Shown here in pieces: positions 1 through 7,115 of a DNA stretch of 18,045 bases. The position numbers were made by a program, and so were the translations under genes. Origin of the DNA: Dichotomicrobium sp046543175 (GTDB taxonomy: Bacteria; Pseudomonadota; Alphaproteobacteria; Rhizobiales; Rhodomicrobiaceae); assembly GCA_046543175.1 (NCBI GenBank), contig JBKGZY010000030.1, forward strand, positions 1 through 18,045, in the 5' to 3' direction. The notes below the pieces were generated by a model. The model did not search any database. It was given only the letters and a program-made list of their open reading frames with translations, and was not told the DNA's origin. Numbering within the stretch: the first letter of the stretch is position 1; the number at the start of each line of letters is the position of its first letter.

Positions 1-780
1 TACGGCAACGGCGAGCCCGTGCTGAAGGGGCTGGATCTCGAAGTGCCGGGCGAAAGAATGGTCGCGGTCATCGGTGCCTCGGGGGCGGGCAAGAGCACGC
101 TGTTGCGCTGCGTCAATCGCCTCGTGGAGCCGACTTCGGGCTCGATCGAGCTGAATGGCGTCATGCTCACCGAACTGCGTGGCCAAGCGTTGCGCTCTGC
201 GCGCCGCCGGATCGGCATGGTGTTCCAGGCCTTCAACCTCGTCGACCGGCTGACGGTCATGGAAAACGTGCAGAGCGGGCGGCTCGGCTATATCCCGACC
301 TGGCGTGCCGCCTTGCGACGCTATCCGAAAGAGGATATCCGGCGCGCCTACGAGCTCATGGAGCGCGTCGGCATCGCCCATTACGCCAACAAGCGCGCGG
401 ACGAACTCTCCGGCGGCGAGCGTCAGCGCGTCGGCGTGGTTCGCGCGCTGATGCAGGAGCCGGAAATCCTGCTCGCCGACGAGCCGACCGCCTCGCTTGA
501 TCCGAAGACGTCGGAACAGATCATGGCGCTGCTGCGCGGGCTTGCGCAGGAATTGCGGCTGCCGGTGCTGATCAACATCCACAATGTCGGCGAAGCGAAA
601 ACCTATACCGACCGCATTGTCGGAATGCGTTATGGCCGCATCATCTTCGACGACGATCCCGACAAGCTCGACGAAGAGGCGATGGAGCGCATCTACGCCG
701 GCACGCCCCTGGAGGATCGCGGGATCAATCCACCACCCGTGGAGGCCGTCCGCGCGGAGCCGGAGGCCCAACCCTTATGA
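1..780 (+). CDS. phnC: Phosphonate ABC transporter ATP-binding protein PhnC (5' end outside window)
   Basis: This is the ATPase of a phosphonate/phosphate-ester importer. It acts at the inner face of the cytoplasmic membrane, driving two PhnE permeases supplied by a periplasmic PhnD. The frame is open from base 1, and the residues before the first possible start (GTG at 19) continue the usual ABC N-terminus, so the true start lies upstream. Visible motifs are Walker A GASGAGKST (bases 73-99), a Q-loop in VFQAFN, the signature LSGGERQRVG (from about 406), Walker B ILLADEP (about 466-486) and the switch histidine in INIHNV. The length and the order C-E-E fit PhnC rather than a generic ATPase. 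Its TGA overlaps the ATG of phnE1 (ATGA), implying translational coupling. No phnD lies between phnC and phnE, so the binding protein must be upstream or elsewhere. The exact substrate cannot be read from the sequence. Confidence 0.93.
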   Translation, partial: YGNGEPVLKGLDLEVPGERMVAVIGASGAGKSTLLRCVNRLVEPTSGSIELNGVMLTELRGQALRSARRRIGMVFQAFNLVDRLTVMENVQSGRLGYIPTWRAALRRYPKEDIRRAYELMERVGIAHYANKRADELSGGERQRVGVVRALMQEPEILLADEPTASLDPKTSEQIMALLRGLAQELRLPVLINIHNVGEAKTYTDRIVGMRYGRIIFDDDPDKLDEEAMERIYAGTPLEDRGINPPPVEAVRAEPEAQPL

Positions 781-1574
781 GTGCTGCTGTTCCCTCGCAC
801 TGGCGCAAGCCGCCGACCATCGCCAATCCGGTTGTGCGCTACGGGGTGTATGCCGGGATCGTCGTCTATATTGCCTGGGCGGTCAGTACACTGCCTTTCA
901 ACTGGGAGCGGATAAGCGAAGGATTTGAACGCGCAGCGCAAATCTTCGGCGGTGCTGTGCCGCCCAATTTCGACCGCAGCAATCTGCTCATCGAAGGCTT
1001 CCTGGAAAGCCTGCAAATTGCGATTCTGGCGACCGTGGTGGGGGTCTTGCTGTCCATCCCGATCGCGCTGATGGCTGCCCGCAACATGGTGCCGCTGCCG
1101 ATCTACGTCGTGGGGCGCGCTATCGTTATCGGCGCGCGCAGCTTTCACCCGGTGATCGTCGCCATCATTTTCGTCAAGGCCGTGGGTTTTGGACCGCTTG
1201 CGGGCGTTCTCACGCTGATCATCTACTCGATTGGCTTCGTGGCCAAGATGCTCGCCGAACGCATCGAGGAGATCGATCCCGGCCAGGTCGAGGCGATGCG
1301 TTCGACGGGCGCGAACTTCCTCAACACGCTCATCTATGCGGTGTTTCCCCAGATCATGCCCCGCCAGATCGGGCTGAGCATCTATCAACTCGACAGCAAT
1401 CTGCGCGCCTCCGCCGTGGTCGGCATTGTCGGAGCGGGCGGCATCGGGTCAACGCTCGCCAACGCTTTCGGGCGCTACGACTATGACTTTGCCTTTGCGA
1501 TCACCATCGTCATCGTTGCCGCCATCCTTGTCAGCGAAGGCATCAGCGGACAGATCAGGAAGCGGATATGGTGA
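777..1574 (+). CDS. phnE: Phosphonate ABC transporter permease PhnE, first copy
   Basis: This is an integral membrane permease of the phosphonate importer, 265 residues, a typical PhnE length. A first hydrophobic segment lies at about residues 22-42, followed by several more between about 80 and 260. The cytoplasmic EAA-type loop that docks on PhnC is clear (EEIDPGQVEAMRSTGA, then FPQIMP). The glycine-rich stretch VVGIVGAGGIG near residues 205-225 is typical of PhnE. The ATG at 777 overlaps the phnC stop by four bases, and its own end overlaps the next permease by seven, so all three are one tightly coupled operon. With the second permease it probably forms the heterodimeric channel common in alphaproteobacteria, whereas the E. 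coli system has one PhnE. Confidence 0.93.
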   Translation: MSAAVPSHWRKPPTIANPVVRYGVYAGIVVYIAWAVSTLPFNWERISEGFERAAQIFGGAVPPNFDRSNLLIEGFLESLQIAILATVVGVLLSIPIALMAARNMVPLPIYVVGRAIVIGARSFHPVIVAIIFVKAVGFGPLAGVLTLIIYSIGFVAKMLAERIEEIDPGQVEAMRSTGANFLNTLIYAVFPQIMPRQIGLSIYQLDSNLRASAVVGIVGAGGIGSTLANAFGRYDYDFAFAITIVIVAAILVSEGISGQIRKRIW

Positions 1575-2371
1575 GCCAGGACCACTATCCCGATGAATGG
1601 GCCCGCTACACGCCGACGCAGCGCTTCCTTCGCTTTCTCGCATTCGCCGGCGTTGCCCTGGCGATTGCCTGGGCAACCGGCGAAATCCAGATCGTCTGGC
1701 CCTGGCTTTATGATGCTCCGCAGCAGATGGGCGACCTCATCGCTCGCATGGTCCCGCCGGATCTCACCAATATCCGTCATATCCTTTGGGTGCTTGTGGA
1801 AACGGTCAATATCGCCACGCTGGCGACGGGGGCCGGCGTCCTGCTCTCAATGCCGATTGCCTATATCGCGGCGCAGAACACGACGCCGAATCGGGCAACG
1901 CTCTGGCTCGGGCGGCTGATCCTCGTCACCAGCCGTTCCGTCAACACGATCATCTGGGCGCTGCTATTCGTGGCCATCTTCGGCCCCGGCGTGCTGGCGG
2001 GGATCCTGGCGATCACCTTCCGCTCGCTCGGCTTTCTGGGCAAACTGATGGGCGAGGCCATCGAGGAGATCGACCGGCGTCCCGTGGAGGCGATGCAGGC
2101 GACAGGCGCCTCCAAGGCGAAAGTCATTCTTTATGCCATCATTCCTCAAGTCATGCCGACCTTCTGGGCGGTGAGCATCCTGCGCTGGGATATCAACATT
2201 CGTGAATCGACCGTGCTCGGCCTTGTCGGCGCCGGCGGCATTGGGCTGATTCTGCAGGGCGCGATCGACACATTCAACTGGCCGGAGGCGGCGACAGTGC
2301 TTCTGGCAATCTTCGCCCTGGTCATCCTCGGCGAACTGGTCGCGGCGTGGCTCCGCCGGCAGATCATATGA
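1568..2371 (+). CDS. phnE: Phosphonate ABC transporter permease PhnE, second copy
   Basis: This is the second membrane permease of the phosphonate importer, 267 residues, homologous to the preceding one along its whole length. Both share the EEID-VEAM-TGA loop that contacts the ATPase (here EEIDRRPVEAMQATGAS, then IPQVMP) and the LGLVGAGGIG segment. Hydrophobic membrane segments recur from about residue 20 to the end. It starts with ATG at 1568 inside the end of phnE1 (7-base overlap), so expression depends on translation of the upstream gene. It is the last recognisable gene of the operon in the window. It ends 154 bases before the convergent methyltransferase gene, and no convincing terminator with a T-run was seen there. 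Confidence 0.92.
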   Translation: MVSQDHYPDEWARYTPTQRFLRFLAFAGVALAIAWATGEIQIVWPWLYDAPQQMGDLIARMVPPDLTNIRHILWVLVETVNIATLATGAGVLLSMPIAYIAAQNTTPNRATLWLGRLILVTSRSVNTIIWALLFVAIFGPGVLAGILAITFRSLGFLGKLMGEAIEEIDRRPVEAMQATGASKAKVILYAIIPQVMPTFWAVSILRWDINIRESTVLGLVGAGGIGLILQGAIDTFNWPEAATVLLAIFALVILGELVAAWLRRQII

Positions 2372-2525
2372 AGCGCCCGTGCGCTGCCGGGAGGCAGGGA
2401 CAATGGCGATTGATCGCTTTCAAGCGATGAGTGGTAGCGGTAGGGCGTGCAACAGCCGCTATGGGAATCCCCAACCCCACACCTGAATCAGTTCGTCGCT
2501 GTCTTGGGGAGCAGGCTTTTCGGAT

Positions 2526-3995
2526 TTACCTCGGTGTCGCGAAGTATATCGATCGCTTGCCGCCTTTCAGGGGCTGTTCGGCCTTGATATCGAAATGGGC
2601 CGTCAGCAGCTCGCGAAAGATTTCCGGATGGTAGTCGTCATACTGGTCCTCCCGGTTGGCGAGCAGCGTCTGTACCATCTCGTCCTCGCGCCCGACGAAC
2701 TCGATCACAAGCGCCGTTCCAAGGCCGTGGAGCCAGCGAATGAATTCCCCAAGCGGGATATTGGCCGAGATCACGATGTGGTGGATGAGCGCGAGGCACA
2801 GCGTCAGTTCCGGCCGGCCGCGCTCGGCGAGAGCCTTGCGCTCCGTTCCGGCCCAGCCCTGGTTGGGAGAGGAATCGGCGAGGTCTACGACCAGCGGCAG
2901 GATGTTTCCGGCCGCGCCTTCCGCCTTTTCCCGCTGGTACAGGCGTTCGATCGCCATCCAGTCACCGTCCATGGCAACCACGCCGTCCGCGTGGCGGGCC
3001 GCGATGTGCGAGAAGGTGCCCGTGTTGCAGCCGAGATCCCACACGAGGTGCCAGTGCCGCGTGGCGGCAGCCTCGCGCACAAAGGCGATCTTCCTTTCAA
3101 GCTCCGCCTCGTCATAGGAATGGGTGCGCTCATAGTCGGACCAGACGGTCCGGGCATTCGCCGGCGCGAGCCTGGTGACCAGCGCCGTCAGCTTCTCGAG
3201 ATTGCGCTCGATCAGCGCCTTGCCAAAGCCGGCTTCGGCGAGCGCGCCGCGCATATTGCCGTCGCCCGAGGCGTAGCGCTTCTGGAGCGCGTTTTGCGCC
3301 ACGACATGCGTCAGCACCCCCGGCCGCGCGAAATCCCGCGCCGAGATGAGGCCGCGCATCTCCTCGACCGGAATGCCGTCTATGCGCCCGCGCAGCCACG
3401 GTCGAAAATCGATGCCCTTGTACGCCCTGAGCATCAGCGGATAGAGGAACAACTCGCAGAACTGGCGGTAACCCACCCAGGGCTCGCCCCTGCCAAGCGG
3501 TTCGAAGGAGGGGATATCGATGAAGACCGGGCGGGCACCGTTCCACTGGATGTTGTAGGCGGAGGAGTCCTTCAGGATCATGTCGGCGGCGAGCGCTCTT
3601 TTCATCAAATCCAGATGAAGCAGCGCCGCGTCCCTTAGCATTCCGAAGGTCCACTCGTAAGGATAGGAGACGAAGGGGATGCGGGCGTGTTCCACGACGC
3701 CCGCCCAGCCGCCGAGATCGATGCCCTCCTTTTCGGCATCGACGGAACGGGTCTCGACGACCTTGCCTTCCTCCGTGAGGGCGCGGAAGAACGGCGCCGA
3801 CTCCAGCCGCCGCCAGTTCTCGAGCGCGCGCTGACTCAGATAGCGGAAGACGCGTCCGTCATGGTAGAACACCGCACCATTGCGGTCGCGATAGGAGCCC
3901 GGCTCGCGTTCGACCGGCCGCGCGGCCTCCCCGACGGCGGCAAAGCGATTCGCCACGCCCTCCGTATCTGATCCAGACACCGCGGGCATGCTCAC
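2526..3995 (-). CDS. NoeA-like SAM-dependent methyltransferase with N-terminal kinase-like region
   Basis: The 489-residue protein resembles the NoeA nodulation-protein group of class I SAM methyltransferases. The C-terminal half carries motif I (VWDLGCNTGTF, residues 318-328), an acidic motif II (AMDGD, 341-345) and the later motif CLALIHHIV. The N-terminal half contains KDSSAYNIQW followed by PVFIDIPSFE: D143-x4-N148 and D160 have the spacing of catalytic-loop and metal-binding residues of aminoglycoside/protein-kinase-like folds. Kinase activity is only an inference. Substrate is unknown; related proteins are often near sulfatase-like membrane proteins, as here. The GTG at 3993-3995 overlaps the TGA of the upstream small gene (GTGA), which favours it over the ATG two codons later and suggests coupling. 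It probably acts in the cytoplasm on a lipid- or glycan-type envelope substrate. Confidence 0.82.
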   Translation of the reverse strand: MSMPAVSGSDTEGVANRFAAVGEAARPVEREPGSYRDRNGAVFYHDGRVFRYLSQRALENWRRLESAPFFRALTEEGKVVETRSVDAEKEGIDLGGWAGVVEHARIPFVSYPYEWTFGMLRDAALLHLDLMKRALAADMILKDSSAYNIQWNGARPVFIDIPSFEPLGRGEPWVGYRQFCELFLYPLMLRAYKGIDFRPWLRGRIDGIPVEEMRGLISARDFARPGVLTHVVAQNALQKRYASGDGNMRGALAEAGFGKALIERNLEKLTALVTRLAPANARTVWSDYERTHSYDEAELERKIAFVREAAATRHWHLVWDLGCNTGTFSHIAARHADGVVAMDGDWMAIERLYQREKAEGAAGNILPLVVDLADSSPNQGWAGTERKALAERGRPELTLCLALIHHIVISANIPLGEFIRWLHGLGTALVIEFVGREDEMVQTLLANREDQYDDYHPEIFRELLTAHFDIKAEQPLKGGKRSIYFATPR

Positions 3996-4258
3996 TTGTT
4001 CGTCCGCTGTCTGTCCGTGGACATTTCATCTCCGGCTCCGGCGGCCGGGGCGGGGTGCCTGATCCCCAGAAACACAAGAAGCCTGTGCCAGTAGAGTTTT
4101 CCGGCCACGGCAAGGCCCGCCAGGCCGCCCAGAAGCACCTGGAGAATGAGGCTGCCCGTCCCGGCGTCGAGATAGGCATGCGCGCCGGAGGTGGAGATTC
4201 CCACTAAGAGCAACGAAAGGACGACGGAAAACAGATGGGATGCAAGTCTCGAACGCAT
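3992..4258 (-). CDS. Small exported/membrane protein (88 aa), partner of the NoeA-like gene
   Basis: The protein has an apparent signal peptide: positive start (MRSR), hydrophobic core at about residues 9-22, and AHA at 26-28 as a good signal peptidase I site. After this comes the conserved-looking YLDAGTGSLILQ, a glycine-rich hydrophobic segment (about 38-55) and a KLYWHRLL basic-aromatic edge. The mature form would be a small single-span membrane protein of about 60 residues. Small proteins with this YLDxGTGS segment are commonly found next to sulfatase-like or glycan-modifying membrane proteins, from memory and not searched. The stop overlaps the start of the methyltransferase by four bases, so they form one operon, and it is divergent from the sulfatase-like gene across a Pho box. 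No enzymatic motif is visible; a structural or partner role is inferred. Confidence 0.75.
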   Translation of the reverse strand: MRSRLASHLFSVVLSLLLVGISTSGAHAYLDAGTGSLILQVLLGGLAGLAVAGKLYWHRLLVFLGIRHPAPAAGAGDEMSTDRQRTNK

Positions 4259-4347
4259 CGGAAAACCTGCCTTTCATGTTGGGCTGCAATCCCCCGCGCC
4301 GCCATTAATGTCCCAGCGGCGAGGGCCTTATTCCATGCGTAACAGAA

Positions 4348-4369
4348 ATGTCATGAATGTGTCATAAAC
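4348..4369 (+). promoter_or_regulatory. Pho box (predicted PhoB binding site)
   Basis: Two TGTCAT hexamers at 4349-4354 and 4360-4365 have exactly 11-base periodicity (TGTCAT-N5-TGTCAT followed by AAAC). This matches the established Pho box of tandem 11-mers bound by phosphorylated PhoB. The site lies in the 191-base gap between the divergent small-protein gene and the sulfatase-like gene. Its orientation points at the plus-strand gene, with the start about 85 bases downstream and AT-rich TAAAAT (4393-4398) or weaker TAAAGG (4375-4380) as possible -10 elements. It could also act on the minus-strand operon. Phosphate-starvation induction is inferred. Confidence 0.75.
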
Positions 4370-4449
4370 GGCGGTAAAGGCTTGGCAACAGCTAAAATTT
4401 TATGAGTGCTGGATAATCGGGCGCTTTCGGGAAAAATGGGAGGGGAGCG

Positions 4450-6120
4450 GTGGTGGAAGCTTCGCGGAGACGGTCTGAAACGCGCGATGCGCCCGTTTCC
4501 TCACGCCGCTCCCGGATCGCCTGGGACGGCTCATGGCCGCTCCATCCCTTTCTGTTCGCCGCGGCCTCGGTCATGACGATGATGGCGGGAAACCTCAACC
4601 ACACGTCGTTCGGCGATGTCCTGCACTCGCTTGCCTACGCCATCCTTTTCGCGCTCGCTGTCTACCTCGTAGCAGCGCTCGTGCGTCGGCGCTTCGACCG
4701 CCTATCCGCTGTAATCGCCAGCGTCTGGGTGGTGGGATGCCTGTACTATGCCGGGCTGTTCGGACCTCTGGAAAGTCTTCTGCAGGATGCCTCTTTCATG
4801 GTGAACGCCTTGCCCTTCGCCCTGGCCGCGCTTGCTTTGGTCACGGCGCTGGCGTTCGTCCTGCGCCGGGCGATGGTCATCACCCACTACGTGCTAACCG
4901 GGATCGCGGCGGCCCTGCTTGCCCAGCCGGTCTGGCAGGCGGCAGCCTATGAATGGCGCAACGGGGCGGCGCGCGAGGCCTACGACCCCGGCCGGGCAAT
5001 GGCTGAAATCGCGCAGTATCTGCCTGCAGGCGGCCTGGAGGCCGCGACGTCGCGCACGCCCGACATCTATCATTTCGTGTTCGACCGTTACGCGTCCGAG
5101 GGAATCCTGCGCCGGCACTACGATTTCGACAACAGCGCCATTGGCAGCTTTCTCGAACAGCGCGGCTTCTACGTCGCCCGCGCCAGCAATTCGAACTACC
5201 AGAAGACCGGCCATTCCCTCGCCTCGGCCTTCTACATGGACTATCTCGATTTTCTGGAGCGGGATGAGCGCGTTACGGGGCGTAACTGGCATCCGATCTA
5301 CGCGATGCTGGACGACCACCGGGTCGCGCGGATGCTGAAGTCCTCGGGCTACGACATCATCCAGTTCGGCTCATGGTGGGTGGGCACCTACGACAACCCT
5401 GTCGCGGACGAAAACCATCCCCACGGCTTCAGCGAATTCGAGATGCTCTATCTGAGGCGCACCGCGCTCGGGCCGCTGTTCCAGCTCCTGCCCGACACGC
5501 CGCTCACCATGCGTCTCGACTGGGACAACGCGCAATGCCAGCGCGTCGGCCCGCAGGTCGAGCAGATCAAGGCTCTGGCCGCGCGCGAGCGCGAGCAGCC
5601 CGTTTACGTCTTTGCGCACATCCTCGTGCCGCACGGGCCGTATGTCTTCGCGCCGGATGGGCGCTGCCTCGGTCGCGAGGAGGCAATGGACCGTGGCAAG
5701 CGGCAGGGCTACATCGACCAGATCGCCTATGCGAACCGGATCATCGAGGAGGTGGTGACGGCGCTGCAGGATCGCGGCGTTTCACCGCCGATCATCCTGA
5801 TCCAGGCGGACGAGGGCCCGTTCCCGCAACACGACCCGGAAGTTGCCTGGCAGGACAAGCCGACGGAGAAACTGCGCATCAAGACCGGGATCCTGAACGC
5901 CATCTATTTTCCCAACGGAGACTATGGCGCGCTGCGCAATGACATCACCCTGGTCAACAGCTATCGCGTGCTCTTCAACAGCTATTTCGGCGCGGAATTC
6001 CCGCTGCTGCCGGACCGCATCTTCGCCTTCCCGAACTACCGCACGCTCTATGAATTTCACGACGTGACGGAGAAGGTGCGCGGGCCCGCCACTGTCGCCG
6101 CCGGCGGGCAGGAGCAGTAG
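4450..6120 (+). CDS. Membrane-anchored sulfatase/alkaline phosphatase superfamily protein
   Basis: The protein has 556 residues with about four to five N-terminal membrane segments (roughly 31-47, 57-78, 86-105, 118-138, 142-162) followed by a large domain, probably periplasmic. The domain has hallmarks of the sulfatase/LTA-synthase branch of the alkaline phosphatase superfamily. TPDIYHFVFDRY (203-214) holds the first acidic metal ligand. NYQKTGHSLAS (249-259) offers Thr253 as candidate nucleophile. HILVPHGPYVF supplies histidines, and ILIQADEGPF resembles the terminal DHG-type metal motif with DEG instead. It could transfer or hydrolyse phospho-head-groups or sulfate on lipids or surface polymers; the substrate cannot be told. 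GTG at 4450 is preceded by the purine-rich GGGAGGGGAG; GTG at 4453 is an alternative. A Pho box upstream suggests induction on phosphate limitation. Confidence 0.8.
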   Translation: MVEASRRRSETRDAPVSSRRSRIAWDGSWPLHPFLFAAASVMTMMAGNLNHTSFGDVLHSLAYAILFALAVYLVAALVRRRFDRLSAVIASVWVVGCLYYAGLFGPLESLLQDASFMVNALPFALAALALVTALAFVLRRAMVITHYVLTGIAAALLAQPVWQAAAYEWRNGAAREAYDPGRAMAEIAQYLPAGGLEAATSRTPDIYHFVFDRYASEGILRRHYDFDNSAIGSFLEQRGFYVARASNSNYQKTGHSLASAFYMDYLDFLERDERVTGRNWHPIYAMLDDHRVARMLKSSGYDIIQFGSWWVGTYDNPVADENHPHGFSEFEMLYLRRTALGPLFQLLPDTPLTMRLDWDNAQCQRVGPQVEQIKALAAREREQPVYVFAHILVPHGPYVFAPDGRCLGREEAMDRGKRQGYIDQIAYANRIIEEVVTALQDRGVSPPIILIQADEGPFPQHDPEVAWQDKPTEKLRIKTGILNAIYFPNGDYGALRNDITLVNSYRVLFNSYFGAEFPLLPDRIFAFPNYRTLYEFHDVTEKVRGPATVAAGGQEQ

Positions 6121-6144
6121 TGCATTTGAAAATGCCGAGAAAAC

Positions 6145-6221
6145 TGGCGACCCCGGGACGACTCGAACGTCCGACCTAGTGATTAGAAGTCACTCGCTCT
6201 GTCCAGCTGAGCTACGGGGCC
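6145..6221 (-). tRNA. tRNA-Arg (anticodon TCT)
   Basis: On the minus strand a complete cloverleaf can be drawn. The acceptor GGCCCCG pairs with CGGGGTC, the D-arm is GCTC/GAGC, and the anticodon stem AGTGA/TCACT encloses CTTCTAA with anticodon TCT. The T-arm GGACG/CGTCC has loop TTCGAGT, the discriminator is G, and CCA is encoded (complement of bases 6145-6147). It reads AGA codons. It follows the NDUFS4-like gene by 33 bases on the same strand with a short inverted repeat between them, and is convergent with the sulfatase-like gene. Confidence 0.96.
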
Positions 6222-6228
6222 GTCGCGT

Positions 6229-6246
6229 GCGGACGGTACGGTCCGC
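6229..6246 (-). other. Short inverted repeat between NDUFS4-like gene and tRNA-Arg
   Basis: GCGGAC at 6229-6234 and GTCCGC at 6241-6246 form a perfect 6-base-pair stem with a 6-base loop, directly after the stop of the NDUFS4-like gene and before tRNA-Arg. There is no T-run after it on the minus strand, so it is not a canonical intrinsic terminator. It may be a weak terminator or an RNA-processing site separating mRNA from tRNA. Confidence 0.35.
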
Positions 6247-6254
6247 CCGATCCG

Positions 6255-6557
6255 TCAATGCGTCCATGTGCCGACGCGGCCATACCGGAAATTGTCGGCA
6301 TACGCCTTCTTGACACGCCTGCGCGGCGGCTTCTCGCGGACGCGATAGGGTATGCCGTGGCGCTTGGCATAGGCGATCGCCTCCTCCTTCGTGTCGAAAC
6401 GCAGCGTTACCTGCGCGCGCATATCGCCGCTGCTGGTCCAGCCCATCAGCGGATCGGTCCGGCGCTTTTCGCCGCGCTCGAAACGCAGCACCCACTTGTC
6501 CAGCGCGTTGCCGGACTGCATGGCGGTCCTGGAGGGCTGATAAATCCACGCGACCAT
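6255..6557 (-). CDS. NADH dehydrogenase accessory subunit, NDUFS4-like (ETC complex I subunit)
   Basis: The 100-residue protein matches the NDUFS4/18 kDa accessory subunit family retained by alphaproteobacteria: WIYQPSRTAMQSG, KWVLRFE, DPLMGWTSSGD, RFDTKEEAIAYAKRHGI, and YADNFRYGR near the end. In mitochondria this subunit stabilises the NADH-oxidising arm of complex I; a similar role is inferred here. The frame is open another 15 codons upstream, but the ATG at 6555-6557 (MVAWIYQ) gives the normal family length and has AGGGGAAG a suitable distance before it, whereas the longer start would run into tRNA-Pro (6588-6664). The gene sits between two tRNA genes on the same strand rather than in a nuo operon, and could be read from the tRNA-Pro promoter. 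Confidence 0.93.
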   Translation of the reverse strand: MVAWIYQPSRTAMQSGNALDKWVLRFERGEKRRTDPLMGWTSSGDMRAQVTLRFDTKEEAIAYAKRHGIPYRVREKPPRRRVKKAYADNFRYGRVGTWTH

Positions 6558-6587
6558 TGCGGCTTCCCCTGTCAGGTCTGGCAATGC

Positions 6588-6664
6588 TGGTCGGGGCAGC
6601 AAGATTCGAACTTGCGACCCCCTGGTCCCAAACCAGGTGCGCTACCAGACTGCGCCATGCCCCG
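6588..6664 (-). tRNA. tRNA-Pro (anticodon TGG)
   Basis: A full cloverleaf is present on the minus strand. Acceptor CGGGGCA pairs with TGCCCCG, the D-arm is GCGC/GCGC-like, and the anticodon stem CCTGG/CCAGG encloses TTTGGGA with anticodon TGG. T-arm GCAAG/CTTGC has loop TTCGAAT, the discriminator is A, and CCA is encoded at the complement of 6588-6590. Position 1 is C, giving the C1-G72 pair typical of bacterial tRNA-Pro. Confidence 0.96.
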
Positions 6665-6684
6665 AGCCTGTCATGTCAGATAGT

Positions 6685-6713
6685 GTATGACGCGCCGCAT
6701 CGCCAGCGGTCAA
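6685..6713 (-). promoter_or_regulatory. Predicted promoter of tRNA-Pro
   Basis: On the minus strand TTGACC (6708-6713) and TCATAC (6685-6690) are separated by exactly 17 bases. The -10 element ends about 20 bases before the mature tRNA 5' end. This is a good sigma-70-type arrangement for a stable RNA gene in a GC-rich genome. It may also supply the NDUFS4-like gene and tRNA-Arg downstream. Confidence 0.55.
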
Positions 6714-6743
6714 GCCCTTCCGGGCGCGCTCCACCCCGCGGGC

Positions 6744-7100
6744 TCAGTGCATGCGGCCGCCATTCGGGACCGCGCGCTCCGGGGCGATCAGCACGACATC
6801 GCCGTTCGCGTCGCTCAGGCCCAGCGTCAGCACTTCGGACTTCATCGGCCCGATCTGGCGCGGCGGGAAGTTCACGACGGCCAGCACCTGCCGCCCGACG
6901 AGATCTTCCGGCGCGTAATGCACGGTGATCTGCGCCGAACTCTTCTTGACACCCAGTTCCGGGCCGAAGTCAATCTTCAGCTTGTAAGCCGGCTTGCGCG
7001 CCTCCGGGAACGGTTCGACCTCGGTTATCGTGCCCACCCGGATATCCACCGCCAGGAAGTCGTCGAAGCTGATCGTCTCTGTCGTTTTCGTTTCGGCCAT
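6744..7100 (-). CDS. csaA: CsaA-type tRNA-binding protein
   Basis: The 118-residue protein consists of a single tRNA-binding OB-fold domain, as in CsaA and the C-terminus of MetRS or PheT. Visible family features are FLAVDIRVGTI (residues 14-24), EARKPAYKLKIDFG, VVNFPPRQIGPMKSEVLTLG and VVLIAPERAVPNGG at the end. Length is close to the 110-120 residues usual for CsaA. Bacillus CsaA has been described as a secretion chaperone, while the fold binds tRNA; the role here is open. ATG at 7098-7100 lies 15 bases after the stop of the TetR-type regulator, so the two are likely co-transcribed. Confidence 0.92.
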   Translation of the reverse strand: MAETKTTETISFDDFLAVDIRVGTITEVEPFPEARKPAYKLKIDFGPELGVKKSSAQITVHYAPEDLVGRQVLAVVNFPPRQIGPMKSEVLTLGLSDANGDVVLIAPERAVPNGGRMH

Positions 7101-7115
7101 TGTCCCGTCCCGTCG

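Noticed and set aside
2413..2428. Perfect inverted repeat ATCGCTT-TC-AAGCGAT as terminator after phnE2
   Set aside because: The stem is short with almost no loop and there is no T-run on either strand; not enough for a terminator call.
2595..3638. Long plus-strand open frame opposite the NoeA-like gene
   Set aside because: Composition is Arg/His/Glu-rich without motifs, whereas the minus strand has clear methyltransferase motifs and coupled starts.
6122..6135. Hairpin GCATT-TGAA-AATGC between the sulfatase-like gene and tRNA-Arg as a bidirectional terminator
   Set aside because: Only five base pairs, AT-rich, and no T-run follows on either strand.
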